This document shows positions 63,699-64,000 of a stretch of 64,000 bases of DNA, one piece after another. The first letter of the stretch is position 1, and each line of letters opens with the position of its first letter. The notes beneath the pieces were generated by a model. That model saw only the letters and a program-made list of their open reading frames with translations. It was not told the DNA's origin and did not search any database. The DNA lies in the NCBI RefSeq assembly GCF_027579695.1, contig NC_083570.1:4495001-4559000 (forward strand), given 5' to 3'. Source of the DNA: Neoarius graeffei. Lineage: Eukaryota; Chordata; Actinopteri; Siluriformes; Ariidae. The position numbers and the translations under genes were made by a program.

Positions 63699-64000
63699 TG
63701 AATCCAATCAAAATGTTGTAGAAGGACCTGAAGCAAGCAGTTCATGTGAGGAAACCCACCAACATCCCAGAGTTGAAGCTGTTCTGTACGGAGGAATGGG
63801 CTAAAATTCCTCCAAGCCGGTGTGCAGGACTTATCAACAATTACCGGAAACGTTTAGTTATTGCTGCACAAGGGGGTCACGCCAGATACTGAAAGCAAAG
63901 GATCATGTACTTTTGACATTCTCAGATATGTAATATTGGATCATTTTCCTCAATAAATAAATGACCAAGTATAATATTTTTGTCTCATTTGTTTAACTGG
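63699..64000 (+). mobile_element. Tc1-like 3' fragment, running off the window
   Basis: Starts inside the transposase (AATCCAATCAAAATGTTGTA) right against the gag of element 4, without a left inverted repeat. It encodes HVRKPTNIPELKLFCTEEWA and ends GGHARY, then follows the right arm toward the terminus beyond the window. Confidence 0.88.

Overview
This window is eukaryotic, transposon-rich DNA and very probably comes from a teleost fish. The evidence is a tandem array of TRIM genes with the finTRIM-type exon pattern, about ten copies of one tRNA-derived SINE ending in an ATGAG-type tail, Tc1-like transposons, L2/CR1/RTE/L1-type LINEs, and several Ty3/gypsy LTR elements including one with Gmr1-like gene order. 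The SINE tail and general repeat mix remind me of catfish (Siluriformes), but that is an impression, not a demonstration.

Host genes. Only one host gene family is visible: RING/B-box/coiled-coil/B30.2 TRIM genes, all on the minus strand. Gene A contributes its first exon at the left edge (1-472). Gene B (7898-13001) is complete; its six exons have consensus splice sites and sum to 1689 nt (562 codons plus stop). Gene C (exons 2-6, 50570-61490) has its exon 1 beyond the right edge or lost. A fragment at about 25340-25935 matches the 3' flank of gene B and marks a fourth, deleted or truncated copy. Introns 2 and 4 and the flanks of B and C are nearly alike, so the duplication is fairly recent and the paralogues show which sequences were inserted afterwards.

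Layout. 1-472 TRIM-A exon 1; 473-1318 its upstream flank; 1319-6224 Gmr1-like gypsy element 1; 6225-7897 spacer; 7898-13001 TRIM-B, with a 2.5 kb TTAA-flanked insertion in intron 4 that contains a LINE; 13002-13867 upstream flank; 13868-19624 gypsy element 2 (minus strand, Mag/SURL-like, with a SINE inside and a duplicated integrase core); 19625-26390 spacer with SINEs, a decayed Tc1-like fragment, a solo LTR and a possible Crypton-related exon; 26394-27988 Tc1-like element; 28374-31340 SINEs and a broken L1-type LINE; 31337-31918 an inverted copy of a LINE/Tc1 block; 31980-34775 a hAT remnant; 35515-48680 one LINE reverse transcriptase split by a SINE, a Tc1 (itself split by a solo LTR), an 8.2 kb gypsy element 5 and a long-TIR MITE; 49500-49750 a possible solo LTR; 50570-61490 TRIM-C, whose intron 2 holds chromodomain gypsy element 3 (itself split by an L2 LINE) and whose intron 1 holds gypsy element 4 (its LTR split by a Tc1).

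How it fits together. The TRIM genes are probably innate-immune E3 ubiquitin ligases. The rest is layered insertions, and target-site duplications give an order of events. Every autonomous-type element I read carries stops, frameshifts or lost catalytic residues, so none looks intact. I did not find a clearly new gene system. The most interesting points are the Gmr1-like gene order with a SCAN-like gag, two different gypsy elements in adjoining target sites at the same paralogous position, the 231-bp in-frame integrase duplication, and the nested LINE that becomes readable again once its insertions are removed.
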